Below, in pieces: positions 45,001 to 57,476 of a stretch of 64,000 nt of DNA. This DNA comes from Cochliopodium minus (taxonomy: Eukaryota > Discosea > Himatismenida > Cochliopodiidae). The translations under genes and the position numbers were made by a program. Position 1 is the first letter of the stretch. Each line of letters begins with the position of its first letter. The notes beneath the pieces were generated by a model, which saw only the letters and a program-made list of their open reading frames with translations, did not search any database and was not told the origin of the DNA. The stretch spans positions 14,628 through 78,627 of the forward strand of contig JAMYWO010000186.1 of assembly GCA_024220525.1 (NCBI GenBank), written 5' to 3'.

Positions 45001-48000
45001 TTTCAAAGAAAACATCTTTGATTGGAAAGGAATGCTTTTTTCGAGATTGGAATTGTTCATTTTAATTTGTGGGAGACTTGCTTTCATGGTGGACATCATT
45101 GGTTTGGTGATAGGATTTTTGGGGCTGTTAGGATTACTGTTGAAAAGATTCCCCACAGATTGATGAGAAAGGTGTGTTGGTTTTAAAGTACCTTTAGAAG
45201 GAGAGGTGTTTGCAGAATTGTTTGGAGAAACATTGGATGAAGAAGAAGATGAGGAAGAAGAATTATTCTCCAGAGTTAATGAAGTACCACTTGAAGGAGG
45301 TGTACTTGGAAGATTTACTTCTACAGGCGATTTTCTGTTTAAAGTGGAAGGAAGGTTGTTTGAACTGTTGCTGTTGTTGCTTTCTACTTTTTTCTCCATA
45401 TCTTCATCTTGTGAAAATTTTTTGAGGAAAGAAAAAGAAAAATTGAAAATGCTCTTGTTTCTTTCTGTCGGTTTGGTTGGAGGTAAAGGAGAAGAAGTTT
45501 TATTGTTGGTTTTCAATTCCTCTACTTTGTTATTTTGGGGAGTTTTTTCTTCATTGTTGGAACCATTGTAAACAGGAATAAAAAGACTGTCATTACTTTT
45601 TTGGAGACCTCCTTTCTTTGGATCGATTTCGGGTTGGAGAGTATTGGTGTTGGTGTTATTATTGTTGGTATTACTGTTATTGGTGCTATTGTTGTTTCTT
45701 TTTCCCATGATTAATAAAGAGTTCCAAGAATTGCTTCTTTCAAGAGTGTTTTTGATGGGCTTGTTGAATTTTTGAGGACGAGGCAAAGAAGAAACAGAAG
45801 AAGAAATAGAGTTGGTGGCATTGGTTGCAATGACAGAAATGGAGGGATCTGTGTCTTTTCTCAGCTTTACCAACAATTTCCACAAAAAGGGGTAAATGGT
45901 TTGATGTGTTTTCACTTCATTTGTTTCTTCAAATTCTTGTTGAGAAAGATTGGGTAAGTTTTGATTGGAAATAACTTCTTTGGAAATGATGGTTCCCACT
46001 TTACTTGAATTGCTTGTTTTCTTATTGTTTTGTTTGGAAAGTTTCGATTCTTGTTTGTAAATCCATGACAACACGAATGGTGAAAATCTCAGATAGTACG
46101 CTTTTATCAGATTGTACAGTGTCAAACAATATTCTCTCCTGACCATTGTAGAACAATCCATCGTCAACACTGGTAATATCGGTCCTAAAAAAAAAAAAAA
46201 GATTTTGAAATAATGAAAAAATGAATTAAATTTTTGTAAAAATTTAATTAAAAAGAAAAAAAAAAAGAATTATTTTTGTTTTTTACCAATTTTGTGAATA
46301 TCAAGTTTTCTTTTGAGTTCTATTCGTTCTTTTTCAGCGATAGACAAAAATTGATGAAATTCATTCTTTTTCTTTTCCCCACCCACATTCTCCCCACTCT
46401 TATCATTATTCTCATTGTGATGATTCATTCCATTATCCCCATCATTGTCATCATTACCATTGGGAATGAGGTACTGTTCTTGCAAAGAAAGACCAAAAAA
46501 ACAACCGAGAGCAAAACAAGCAGCACATCTCACTTCGGGTGTTTTGTCAGTCAACAAAGAACAAACACTGTCTGGTAAAGAAAGCTGGTGAGAAGACTGA
46601 AGTTTGGCGTCATCAAAGTTTTCCCACATTTTGCCAACCAAAATGCAAACACGGATTTTCAACAAATAATGTTCTTTTTCATCTGAAAGAATGTTTTTGC
46701 AAAAATACAAAATTTTGGTCTGCAAAAGTTTTCCCTTCACTTCAAAGTTGCTTTCGGAAATCATCGACAAAATGAAAGCAGAGGTGATTTTCTCTTTGGT
46801 GGAAGAAGTTTGAGAAAAAGAAGTGACAAAGTAATTGTAAAGACCTCCCTTTATCAACTCTTTTGAATATTCTCTATCGTACAAAATCAATTTGCTCCAT
46901 AAAGAGATGAGAATGGGTCTTAGTGGTTGTGAACTACTTTTCAAAAGTTTTAAAAGGTAAGGAAATATCCCTATCTCAACCCCCAACTTTATTGACCAGT
47001 CTCCTATTTCTAGAAATCTGTCTAAAAGTTCCAATGCTTTTATCCTGTGACTGTTTGACAACAATACCTGGAGAATTATTGTCAATTGTTCTGGTTTTGT
47101 ATTTACCTATTTTTTAAAAAAAAAAAGAAAAATTTAAAAAAGAAGGAAAGATAAAAAAAATGAAAAATAAAAAAAAATTAATAAAAATAAAAATCAAATA
47201 AAAGTCAAAAAAATAAAAAAAAATTCTAAAAATAATAATGTTAGTCAAAAAATAAAAAATGGTTAAAAAAAAAATGTACAAAAAATGAAAATATTTATAA
47301 TTAAAAAAAAGAAGAATCAAAATAAAACATAAAAAAATGTACAAAAAAAATTTTAAAAAAAAAAAAAATTACATTTCCACACTTTAACCAAATTTCAAAA
47401 GCTTGGAGTTGTTCAGTGAAAAAAGTGGTGGATTGGTAATATTTTTCAAATTGGAGTTGAATTTGGAAAGATTTTTGAGATTGAAAAGAATGAACTTGAA
47501 ACAAACAATCTTCCAAAGCCATGTCCCACGATTTCCATAATGGATGATTGATGGTGGAGGGGAGGCGAGGAGAAGAAAGGGGAGTGGTGTTCAATGATTT
47601 CAATATTCTCTCCGCCAACAAAAAGTTTCTGAAAAGAGTTGCTATCAATGGATCTTGTCTGAACAGTACGTTGAACAAATGTGTTGGAAAACTGTTCCAT
47701 GCAATACAATCTATTTTTTTTTTTTGAATAAATTTAAAATGAAAAAATTTGAAAAAACAAAAATGTAAATAAAATTGAAGAATAAAAAAATGAAGAATAA
47801 ATTGTTTAAAAAAGAGTTAAAAATAATAAGAAAAAAAATAACAAACAAATAAATAAATAAAAAAATAAAAAAATAAAAAAATAAAAAAATAAAAAAATAA
47901 AAAAATAAAAAATAAAAAATAAAATGAAATTTAATTCAAATAAAAATAAAAATAAAAATAAAAAAATAAAAAAATAAAAAAATAAAAAAATAAAAATAAA

Positions 48001-49951
48001 ATAAAATAAAATGAAATGAAATGAAATTTTTATAGGAGAGTACCAGTGATGGCAGTAAAGACCCAGTTTAATTCACCTAAAGGAGTGTTTCTCTTATTTT
48101 CATGACCAGGAATGAGGTTGTACAATTCAACAGCGTAGAGAGGGTTGGGGGGGTATTTTTTGAAAAAAGAAAGTTTGGAATTGTTACAATAAAAAAGAAT
48201 CGCCATTTGCAACGGTGTCACTAAACATGAACCAAAAATGTCCGCTGGATACTCTGGGTTTGTTGGTATGTTTTCCCCCACTGAACAGGCCGAAAATATT
48301 ATCACTAATTTTTTAAAAAAAGAAAAATAAATGATTTTATATTTATATTAATAAATTTATATTTATATTAATAATTTTGTATTTATATTAATAAATTTAC
48401 ATTTATATTAAATTTACATTTATATTAATAAATTTATATTTATATTAACAATTTTATATTTATATAATTAATTTTTAGATTAATAAGTTTACAGATAAAT
48501 TAATTAATTTTTCAATTTTTATTTTATTTAAATTTTTATTAATTTTAATTTTTAAAGTTGTTTTAAAATTTATTTGTTTATCTGAATTGAAAAATTATTA
48601 ATTTCATTTATTTAATTATCCAAAAAATGATTTCTAATTTATTTTTTATATTGATTGAATGATGATCATAATAATTTTTTTTTTCAAAGAATAGTTTTAC
48701 CCTCAGTTAATTTGTTCATGAGCTTTATTTTTTCAGAATTTTTCATTTTTTTGGGTTTAGGGGGAGGAGGAGGCTCTTGAGGATGAAGAGAAGGATGACT
48801 ACTGCTGTTATTTCGTTTGTGGCCAAAATTCTTTTTGATGTTTTCAGAGGATTTGTCCAAAAGACTTTTTCTTAACTCGGAATGAAAAGAATTGATTGAA
48901 TGAGAAGAAGAGAATTCTGGTATTTCATCGTCACTACTATTTACATCTGTGTTGAATGCAAAGTTGGAAGGAGAGGCTCCTATTTCGTCGAACATAAAGT
49001 TTTGCTCGAAAAACTGGATGATCACTCCTGCGTTGTTGCAATCGAATATATACACTGCTGGGCTTTCTATCCATGAATGTAATTCAAAAAATGATATTGG
49101 AAGATATTGTGTATAATCCTTTTTCAAACGATTTGATATTAAAATTAAATGATTGATAAAAGAGATTTGATAAAATTATTTTCATTTATAAAAAGGAGAA
49201 TATTTATATTTTTCTTAATATCCCCACAAGATTCCATAATATAATCAATTTCTCTTCAAAATATTATGATGGTTGTTTATAATGAGAATGATTTTCCAGA
49301 TTAGATAAAATATTAATATTTTGTTGAGAAAACAATTTACCTCATTGAAAACCCAAATTTCTCCATTGAATGTAGGAGATGGAACACCTCTCCCATTATA
49401 ATGAAAGCAAACTCTATCATTTGATGCTTTTTTTCTCCCTTTAATACTGTAGAGATTAATTTTGGAATCAGATGGATCTAATACTTGATAATATTTTGCA
49501 TTTTCATGAAAAACTTCATATTGTGATTGTAATTTTCTTCCTATTTTCAACAATGAATTTGATGGTGGTTCCAAATTTGGATTTATCCAACATTCTAAAT
49601 TTGAATAGGGAGGTGTTTTAACTGAATCTGGAGGTTCTATTCCAATATTCAAACAAATTGCGAGAATTACAACTGTTGTTTGTATCTTTTTTTTTTTTTG
49701 AAAAATATTTGATTATTTTCCACGTATTTTAATTGATGTTGATGTGCTTTTATATGAAAGTTATCAAACATAATTATTTTCAGTTTTTATTTTACCTTTG
49801 AATTATTTGAAGATTGTTTGATTTTCTTTTTCTTGCTATTATCTAAATATTTCCACCATTCTAACAAATTATGTCTCCTTTTATTATATACAACTAATTC
49901 ATCAAAACGATCAAAATTCTCTTTCTCATTCTCAATATTCTTGCTAAACAT
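42098..49951 (-). CDS. Raptor (KOG1), scaffold subunit of TORC1
   Basis: Minus strand, about 14 exons. N-terminus MFSKNIENEKENFDRF, then the RNC/caspase-like domain: TTVVILAICLNIGIEPPDSV, YSNLECWINP, DRVCFHYNGRGVPSPTFNGE, YTQYLPISFFELHSWIESP with VYIFDCNNAG, then VIIFSACSVGE, PLGELNWVFTAITGT and LFRQDPLIATLFRNFLLAER. HEAT repeats follow (VLLSNSHRIKALELLDRFLE, GIFPYLLKLLKSSSQPLRP, RCAACFALGCFFG). A long Ser/Asn-rich linker (46170-44125) holds an Asn run and the 100-N gap. The C-terminal WD40 propeller runs from 43725 to the last exon, which reads YNNNFFGQRVSPVISLAFHP then YKCLLGSGSLN, the family's usual ending. Raptor presents substrates to TOR kinase. The caspase-like Cys/His pair is not needed for this role. 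The first exon encodes 52 residues and joins in phase. Confidence 0.92.
44166..44418. repeat. Direct repeat of about 76 bp flanking the assembly gap in Raptor
   Basis: The same 76 bases (starting TCATTTTTATCAGAAGAAAA and running into ATTGTTGTTATTGTTATT) stand immediately left (44166-44241) and right (44342-44417) of the run of Ns. On the coding strand both encode the same peptide (DNKSSNDKIGSEFSSDKN). This looks like one locus written twice across an unclosed gap. Confidence 0.9.
44242..44341. other. Assembly gap, 100 Ns
   Basis: Exactly 100 N, the usual placeholder for unknown size, inside the Asn-codon run of the Raptor linker. Confidence 0.98.
47840..48010. repeat. AAAAAAT microsatellite in a Raptor intron
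   Basis: Long runs of AAAAAAT and AAAAAT units, interrupted once near 47925. No other feature. Confidence 0.85.
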
Positions 49952-50222
49952 CCTTATTGAGTAAATTAGAAACCAAAATTTTTTTATATATTTTATAGAG
50001 AGAAGGAATAAAATAATTTTTATTCCAAATAATTTTGATTATGAGAAATCAATGATTTTGTATCAATCTTGTTTTCCAATTGATCAACTTTTTTTTTATT
50101 GAGTGATTAATTATTTTGGACTTGATGAGAAGTATAATTATTAAAAAAAAAAAATTAGGCTTTTTATTGGAGATTCAACAACTATATTTCAAACCTTTTT
50201 TTGATCAAAATAAAATCAAGAA

Positions 50223-50992
50223 ATGCAATTTGAGTTTAATTGGCCAAGCAGTCAAGAATATTCAGAATCAATGAGGTACAAATGCAATTGATCAACATAA
50301 TTGTTCAAATTTAAATTTGTCAATTAGGAAAGAATTGGAATCTATGTTCAATAATGTGCCCAAACCAGAAATAATGAAAAATTCATTGGGAAAAATCTTT
50401 GTTAAATCATTCAAATTTGGAAAAAATGCACCTATAATCAAATGGTAATCTAAAAAATATTCATTCTTCTCAACCTAATTCAAAATAATTATCAACATCT
50501 ATTTTGAAAAATAGGACAGATATTAGTGATTTTAGTTATGATAAGGATACACCCTTTAATATCAATAATACAGAAATGAAAATACATCTGAATTATGACA
50601 GTGATTTTGAAATAGGAATACAAACAACTCTTCAATTTAATTTTTGTTCACTTGAATCAGAAGAAGATATTGAAACATTTGGATTAGTATCAGCCCACAA
50701 GAAATTTGACATACCTATCTCTTTTAATGTGACAGATATAATTTTTGATGCAAATATGAAACTTATTTACGGAAAAAATGGAATAAATTTGAAAATTAGT
50801 GAATCTCCTGTAAAAAATATAAAAGTTACAACAAGTATACATCATCTTGGCCTGCATTTCTTATCAGATAGATTAGAATCTGTTATAAAATCAACTGTAA
50901 ATCAATTTTTCGTTAATCAACTTCCAATTTTGGTAACAAAAGCAATGACACCACCAAAAAATACAACAGAAACAAAGAAAGAGAAAAAATAA
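50223..50992 (+). CDS. Mdm12-like SMP-domain protein (ERMES complex)
   Basis: Three exons, 50223-50275, 50328-50444 and 50515-50992, give 215 residues. The start MQFEFNWPSSQEY resembles the N-terminus of Mdm12 (MSFDINW). Then comes the SMP core: LGKIFVKSFKFGKNAPIIKW, TDISDFSYD, EMKIHLNYDSDFEIGIQTTL, FDIPISFNVTDIIFDANMKL with the turn GINLKISESP, and SIHHLGLHFLSDRLESVIK near the end. SMP domains form lipid-filled tubes; in yeast Mdm12 with Mmm1 and Mdm34 tethers ER to mitochondria and moves phospholipids. No signal peptide or membrane helix, as expected for Mdm12. The family is 210-430 residues, so this is a compact member. It is divergent from Raptor, whose start is 271 bp upstream. Confidence 0.75.
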
Positions 50993-51075
50993 ACAAAATT
51001 ATTGTTTCAATTTAGAATTTCAAAAAGTATTCAAGAAAAAAAAAGTTTAATTGAATGTAGCAATATCATTTCTGA

Positions 51076-51959
51076 TTAAATCAGACCTTCAATATCCTGT
51101 TCTAATTCATCCATGAATGAATCGTGAATTGATTTCCAGTCAAAAAGCTCCTCATTATTGCGAAAAGTATTTCCAAATTCTTCTTTTGTTATTCTGCCCA
51201 CTTCTTTTTTATTGGCAGCTTCAAATGCCCATCCTATATAAAGACATTTTTAATGTTATATTTTGCACATTTTCCAAAATTTATTCAATTTTTACCTATT
51301 ATCTCTTTCAATTTCTGATCACCTTTTTCTCCATCTATTATTTGTCTTCCTTTTGCGAATTTTTCCAATTCTAGATCACTCTATTGAAAGAGGAAGGAGA
51401 TATTTGAAAAAATGGAATAAAAGGGCGAATAAATTTTACCTTTTCCTTCTCAATCAAATCAATATACAAGGTAATGAAAGATTTGCAAACCTTGAACATA
51501 TCCTCATTGGTAATATATCCTTTATTTTCAAAATCGTAAACAAAGAATTTGAATTTGATCATATGTTCAGTATCTGGGGAGAACATTTCAGTTAATCCTT
51601 GGGTCATTTCCTCATGACCAACATATTTTTGATTTTTGTTGTCCAAATAAGAGAACATTCTATCCAAAAAGATTTCATTGTTCAAAATTGGGAATACTCT
51701 CTCGTCTTCTTTATCTTCGAATAATTCTGAAATTACCTCTTTAAAATCCTTACGTTCTAACTTTCCATCCTTTGCCAATTGATTAAATTTCTTATAAACA
51801 TTCTCTATTTGCTCATCTATTTTATTAATTTGAATTTCATACTGTTTAAAAAAAAAAAAAATTATAATATTTGATATTACCTGGGAATATGTTCTCCACC
51901 TTCTCTTTGAAGATTTTTTGAGATGATTTGAGATCTTTTGACATTTTCATTTCATTCAT
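51076..51959 (-). CDS. EF-hand calcium-binding protein, calcineurin-B/NCS-like
   Basis: Start MNEMKMSKDLKSSQKIF at 51959; stop at 51076. Four EF-hand-like segments are visible: AKDGKLERKDFKEV (loop shortened), DRMFSYLDNKNQKYVGHEEM (near-canonical loop D-K-Q-Y-E), KFKFFVYDFENKGYITNEDM (canonical D..N.GYI....), and AANKKEVGRITKEEFGNTF (degenerate). The order and spacing recall calcineurin B and related sensors. The join between exon 1 (ends VENIFP at about 51892) and exon 2 (YEIQINKIDEQIEN) is off by one base in my reading. There is no myristoylation signal. Partner unknown; a phosphatase or kinase target is usual for the family. Confidence 0.7.
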
Positions 51960-52092
51960 TTCCAATCTAAATTTTTTTTTTATTATAATTTATTTTCCTA
52001 CTAATCGAAGAAAGCTCAAATTTTTCAATTCATTTGTTCGTAAATTATTGAAAAGATTTGGTTGAATTTAAAAATCAATAGAATTAAGATGA

Positions 52093-53921
52093 TTAAAAAT
52101 TTAATTTCTTTGGTAGTCTAAAATTGTTTTTAAGCTTTTCTTGTCTCACTCTATAAATAGCCTTGGAAATTTGGTAATAAGACTCTGTCTTTTTAACTTC
52201 CTCCATAGTGATATTAAACTTTACAACAGAATCAAGGTTGAAGCACCAACACATTGACATGAGAGGGCAAATGTATCTTTTGTTTATTTTAATTTTAAAT
52301 AAATTTTTTTTTTTTCAAAATAAAAAAAGTTTTAAAAAAAGTGAAAAATTACAATTCGGAACCTCTTGTTCTATTTGTTGAGTGAAAATTGCCAAATTCT
52401 CCTTCAATGGAGTTATTAATAGAGGAATTAACGATACTAACTTGCATATATTTGTGTGCAAAATCAAGAGAGTTTTTCATCAAGTCGAATCCTTTTTTAA
52501 TTTATTTTTTGTTTATTTAAATAAATTATCAAGAAAAAGAAGATTACCTTCCATTTCTTTTGTAACAGAATAAACACCATAATAACCTCCATCTTTTATT
52601 ATTTTGGAAACATTTTCTAAAAAAAGATAGTGATTCACTCCATGAAATGCATCTACTCCGAAACCAATTGCATGTAAAAATTTATTTTCTTTGTCCACAC
52701 AATCCAACATAGAAATTGCTTATTTTGAAAAAAGGAATGAAACAAAAGTTGAATGTTTTTTTTTATAATCACCAGCTATTGAGCAAAAATCTTCCTCTGG
52801 TTTTTTATATAAATTAATTTAATTAATTTATTTTTAAAATAATCTTTTTTATTAGACTAACCAGGAGCTGAAATAAAATGTAAATTTTAATTAAAAAAGT
52901 GTTTTAGAAAATTATAAAGTAAATACTTCCAAGCTCAAGTTCATCTCCAAACATCAAACTATCTTTTAAAAAAAAAATTTAAATAATTTTTATAATTAAA
53001 TAATAATTTTTATAATTAAATAATAATTTTTATAATTAAATAATAATTTTTATAATTAAATAATAATTTTTACAATTAAATTTTAATTTTTATCATTTAA
53101 ACAATAATTTTTATTATTAAAATTTAATTTTATCATTTAAATATTAATTCTGTTTACCAGTTCCTCCATCAGCTAAAAAAGGAATAGGAGAAGGATGCTG
53201 TTAATTTAAAGAATGAAAATTTTAAAAAGAAAACCCAAAACAACAGCTTTGATGTTATGTTTTTTAACGATGAATTCATAGATTTCTTTTAATTTTTTAG
53301 CACCTGTTCTTTCAATGGTGTAAATGGGGATGGGAGTTTTGTAGTATTCTGAAAGATAATGCGAGAGGTAGTATTCTGGGTAATAGTCACATTTTTTTAC
53401 TCCTTTTTCTGTTGCTTTTACTTCATACAGATTATCCATCAATTTGGTTGAAAAGGATCTTTTACCATTTGAATAGAAGAAGGGTAAAATAAGATAATTG
53501 TTTCTTGTTATCTTCAAATATTGTTTTTATTATTTAATTCGATTTGAATTTCAATTTACCTGTATCCTAATTGATCTGTGAATGTATAATTTGAAAGATA
53601 TACTTCTTTATTCAATTTTTTCAGCTCATAATAAAGATAAATTCCGCTATATATATCATAACCACCTAAAATGAAGAAATTACAAATGAATTTTAAAATT
53701 GAATAAAGATACCTCCACATCTATATTTTGCTATTTGTTGAGTTTTATCAAAATTATAAAATATTTAAACCCTGCAAGCAAAATTGGACCTTTATATAAT
53801 TTTAAAGTTGAATGAAAATTGGAGAAATTTTAAGATAAAAGAGTTTACCATCAATAGACAATAATTTTTTAAAGAATGGGCCATCAATTGATACTTTTTC
53901 TTTATTCACAATTTTCTCCAT
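52093..53921 (-). CDS. DUF1152 family protein
   Basis: Start MEKIVNKEKVSIDGPFFKK at 53921 and several exons. Family hallmarks are seen in order: GGYDIYSGIYLYYELKKL (the glycine-rich start of the domain), VYLSNYTFTDQLG, PIYTIERTGAKKLKEIYEFI, GGTDSLMFGDELELGS, EEDFCSIA, HAIGFGVDAFHGVNHYLFLE, GGYYGVYSVTKEM, QVSIVNSSINNSIEGEFGNF, RTRGSEL, CPLMSMCWCFNLD and TESYYQISKAI. The stop lies at 52093. The family is found in bacteria, archaea, plants and protists. Its conserved Gly/Asp motifs and Rossmann-like pattern suggest a small-molecule enzyme, but the reaction is not known to me. Many tiny exons (e.g. around 52925, 52790) make the exact borders uncertain. Confidence 0.75.
52990..53075. repeat. 20-bp tandem repeat in a DUF1152-gene intron
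   Basis: Four copies of AAATAATAATTTTTATAATT followed by decayed copies to about 53140. Confidence 0.85.
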
Positions 53922-53969
53922 TTTTTTTTTTTAAATTTTTATTTAAATTCAATAAATAAAAAAAAAAGA

Positions 53970-54657
53970 ATGAGAGGATCAATCTCTTTGATTTTCCTCT
54001 TATTGTTAAATATATTTATTAACAATGGAAATCAAATACAAAGATTTGGGCAAAGTTTGATTTTAGTTGATAATATTTCAAATAATCAATGGAATGGAAG
54101 TCAATTGATATCATTTGGTGGTTATTCATACGAAAGAGCAATAAGAGAATCTGGAAAGATCATACTACCCGGATTTTCAAATGATATTTTTAGATTGGAC
54201 CTATCAAATGGGTATAATATTTTTGATTTCTAAATACAGTATCATTTAAAAAGTCTAAATTTATGTTATATACTCTTTTCTTTTTTTTTTTTTTGGATTT
54301 TGATTTGAAATGTTTCTTTATAGATCTAATAAATGGATACAAGTTAATATCTCTTCAACTATATTACCATCCAAAAGAGCTTTTCATGATGCTTCTTATG
54401 ATCCCATTGCAAAAGTAATGATTATAAGTGGAGGTACTTCGAGGGCGGTATTACAAAAATCTTCAGTCACATCTCCTAGAACAAGTGGATTTTTTAAATC
54501 ATGTGGATTGAATGATGTTTGGTCTCTTGATTTATCTGCTTTAACATGGACACAATTGAAACAACATAATGGAATTTGTGAAAATAAAGGAAGCACTGTT
54601 CTTCCTTCTTTGATTGTATTTATTTTTATATCTTTTGTTCTTTTCATTTTTATATAA
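53970..54657 (+). CDS. Small secreted/anchored Kelch-like protein
   Basis: Two exons, 53970-54211 and 54324-54657, give 191 residues. A signal peptide (MRGSISLIFLLLLNIFI) is followed by Kelch-type pieces: SQLISFGGYSYER, NDIFRLDLSNGSNKWIQVN, RAFHDASYDPIAKVMIISGG, LNDVWSLDLSALTWTQL. Only about two Kelch blades are present, whereas a closed propeller needs five to seven, so it may be a fragment or act as an oligomer. The C-terminus is a hydrophobic helix (LIVFIFISFVLFIFI), suggesting a GPI anchor or tail anchor. It starts 48 bp from the divergent DUF1152 gene. Confidence 0.7.
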
Positions 54658-54822
54658 AGCATATTAAAAAAAAATCAACATTTCTTTTCTCTTCAATTAC
54701 ATCCATCTATCTTTTCACAAATCTTGATCCTATTTTTTTATTATTCATTTGGGAAATAACAAAGAAAAAATAAAAAAAAAATTGAACATTTAATAGAAGG
54801 AACACAAAGTTTTTATTGCAAT

Positions 54823-57445
54823 ATGAGTAATAATGAAGGACAAAAATTGATTTATAATATTTTGAATGCTGTTTTGGATCAAAATCAACAAATTAGAACA
54901 AATGCAGAAAATCAATTGAATGAATTATCAACCAAACCAGGTAATTTTAATCCCTCCTTGAATAAACAAACAAAATCAAACAAATTAAAATAATTGAGAA
55001 AAATTCAATAAAATTTGATTTTTTTGAAGGTTATTGTCCAATGTTGGTTGAATTCACTTTGAATAATCAATTACCCGATCATATCAGACAAATGGCATCC
55101 ATTATCGCAAAAAATTTCATAAAAAAAAACTGGGTATTTAAATATTAAAAGTATTTATAAAAGCATTTTATTTATCCTTTCAATAAATTTTTCAAATATG
55201 AACAAAGGAAAGAGTGGATGAAGATCACGAGATAATCAAAATATCTGATAATGATAAACAAATCTTGAGATCCATTTTACCAAGAGGATTGATGGATCCA
55301 TCAAAGAGAATAAGAAGTTCAATCGTAAGTAGAAGAAAAGAAAATATTATGGAAAATTTAATCAACCAAATTAAAAATTAAAAAATTAGAGTATGAGTAT
55401 TGCATCCATAGCACATTGGGATTGGTAATAGATAAAATGTTTTTTTTTTAAAAGTCAACAATCTTATTTGTTTGACAGGCCTACTCTCTGGCCAAATCTT
55501 GCAGAGGAACTTGTAAAGTGTCTTTCAAGCAACAACATCAATTTAGTGGATGGAGCAGTGAATTGTTTGGAAATGTTCAGTTCAGGAGAAAATCTTACAA
55601 GTGAACACATCCCTATCCTCGTACAAACTGCTTTTCCTGCTTTACACAAATTATTTGGAACCACTTCCACTACTGGTATGAATTATGATCCACTTTTTTT
55701 TTTTATTTTTAAAAATCATTATTTCTCAGATTCACCTTTTTATTATTGAATATTTTATTTCATGTTTTATTTATTAAATATTTTTTATTAATTTATTTTC
55801 ATTTATTAAAGTTCAATTTATATTTTTCAAGAAACTTTTTTTGCATGATTTAATTATCTTCTTTAATATTGAATTTTTATTGCTTGATTTTCTTTTTGGT
55901 TTTGATTTTAATTGTTTTCCTATTAAAGTTTCATTTTTTTTTTATTTTATTTTTTATTTTCTTTTATTTTATTTTTTATTTTTTATATTACTATTTTTAT
56001 TTATATTTTTATTTTTATTTTTATTTTTTATTATTTTTATTTTCAATTAACTTTTTTTGCTTGATTTTTATTTTATTTTTTATTTTTGTGAAATAGATAC
56101 AATGAGAAGCAGCGTGTTGGTGATAGTGAACAGTTGCATATCATGGTTGGGAGTGATGCAAAGCGAAGTGGTACAAGAACACAATCCAAAGAAGATAGTG
56201 GGAGGAGCAAAACAGTTAGTGATGAAAATAGTGGAACAATGGTTTCCTTTCGTTTTCGTCATTTTAAATCAAGAAGACAAAAACATAAAAGATTTTTCCC
56301 TTAAAATTCATTCTATCAATGTATTTTTATTTTTTTATTTTTTTTATTTTTTTTTATTTTTTTATTTTTTTATTTTTTTTATTTTTTATTTTTTTGAATC
56401 TAAATAATAAAATTTTTTACTTTTTATTTTATGTTGCCAAAAATTATTTTTATTTTTAAATTTTATTTTTTATGATTTTTATTTTAAACAATTTTTCGAT
56501 TGGAATTTTACACAACAGTTTTTATTGATTCTAAAAATTTTCAATTATTTTTGGATTTTGGCGATTTAAAAGATTTTTGTTAAATTTAATGTTAAAAAAA
56601 AAAAAAATAGTTTTTGATGAGTTTGATGAAATTTTTTTCGAAAAGTTGTGCAACAGTAGTAGAAAAATTATTACCAGTTGTGTGGAAATCATTTTTCGGG
56701 TCATTGCCTCTTTATGAACAAAAAATAGTGAACGCAAAAGAAGAAGATCTTGAACTCAACGAGGATGGTTACAACACTTTCAACGCTTATGTTTTGAACT
56801 TGGTGGATATCATCATCATTATGCTAGAAAAACCCAAGTTTCAAAAAATCATAAGTAAATTTTATTTTTTGTTTTTTTTATAATTTGTTTTTTTTTTTAA
56901 ATTCTTTTTTATTTTAAATTTTTTATTTTATTTTTGGATTTTTTATTTTATTTTTGGATTTTTTTATTTTAAGTTTTTTTTTATTATTGTTTTTTTTATT
57001 TATTTTTTAAACATAAAATTTTTTTTAATTTTTTTTTAAAAAATTGATTTATTTTTTTTAAGCCAAGGAATTGAAAATGGTGGTAGCAACATTGATGGGA
57101 TTGTCACAAATTACAAATGAGCAAATTTCGCAACTTTTGGATGATCCAAACGAGTTTGTCTCTAATGAAGAAGACGAATTTGTTTCCTCCACCACCATTC
57201 GTGTCTCTTGCCGTGAACTCTACTTCAAGTATCCTCCTTTTAAAAAATATTTTTTATTTTTTATTTGATCTTTTTATTTTATTTTATTTTATTTATTTTA
57301 TTTTATTTTGTAATTATATTTTATTTTATTTTATTAATTTTTCAATAATTTTATTGTTAATTTTATTTATTTATTTAATTTATCAGATTTAATTTTTCAA
57401 ATTCAATTTGTTTTTGTTTTATTTTTATTTTTATTTTTATTTTTA

Positions 57446-57476
<31 letters not shown>

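Noticed and set aside
54396-54662. Minus-strand frame opposite the Kelch gene
   Set aside because: No motif; Kelch frame is in phase across its intron.
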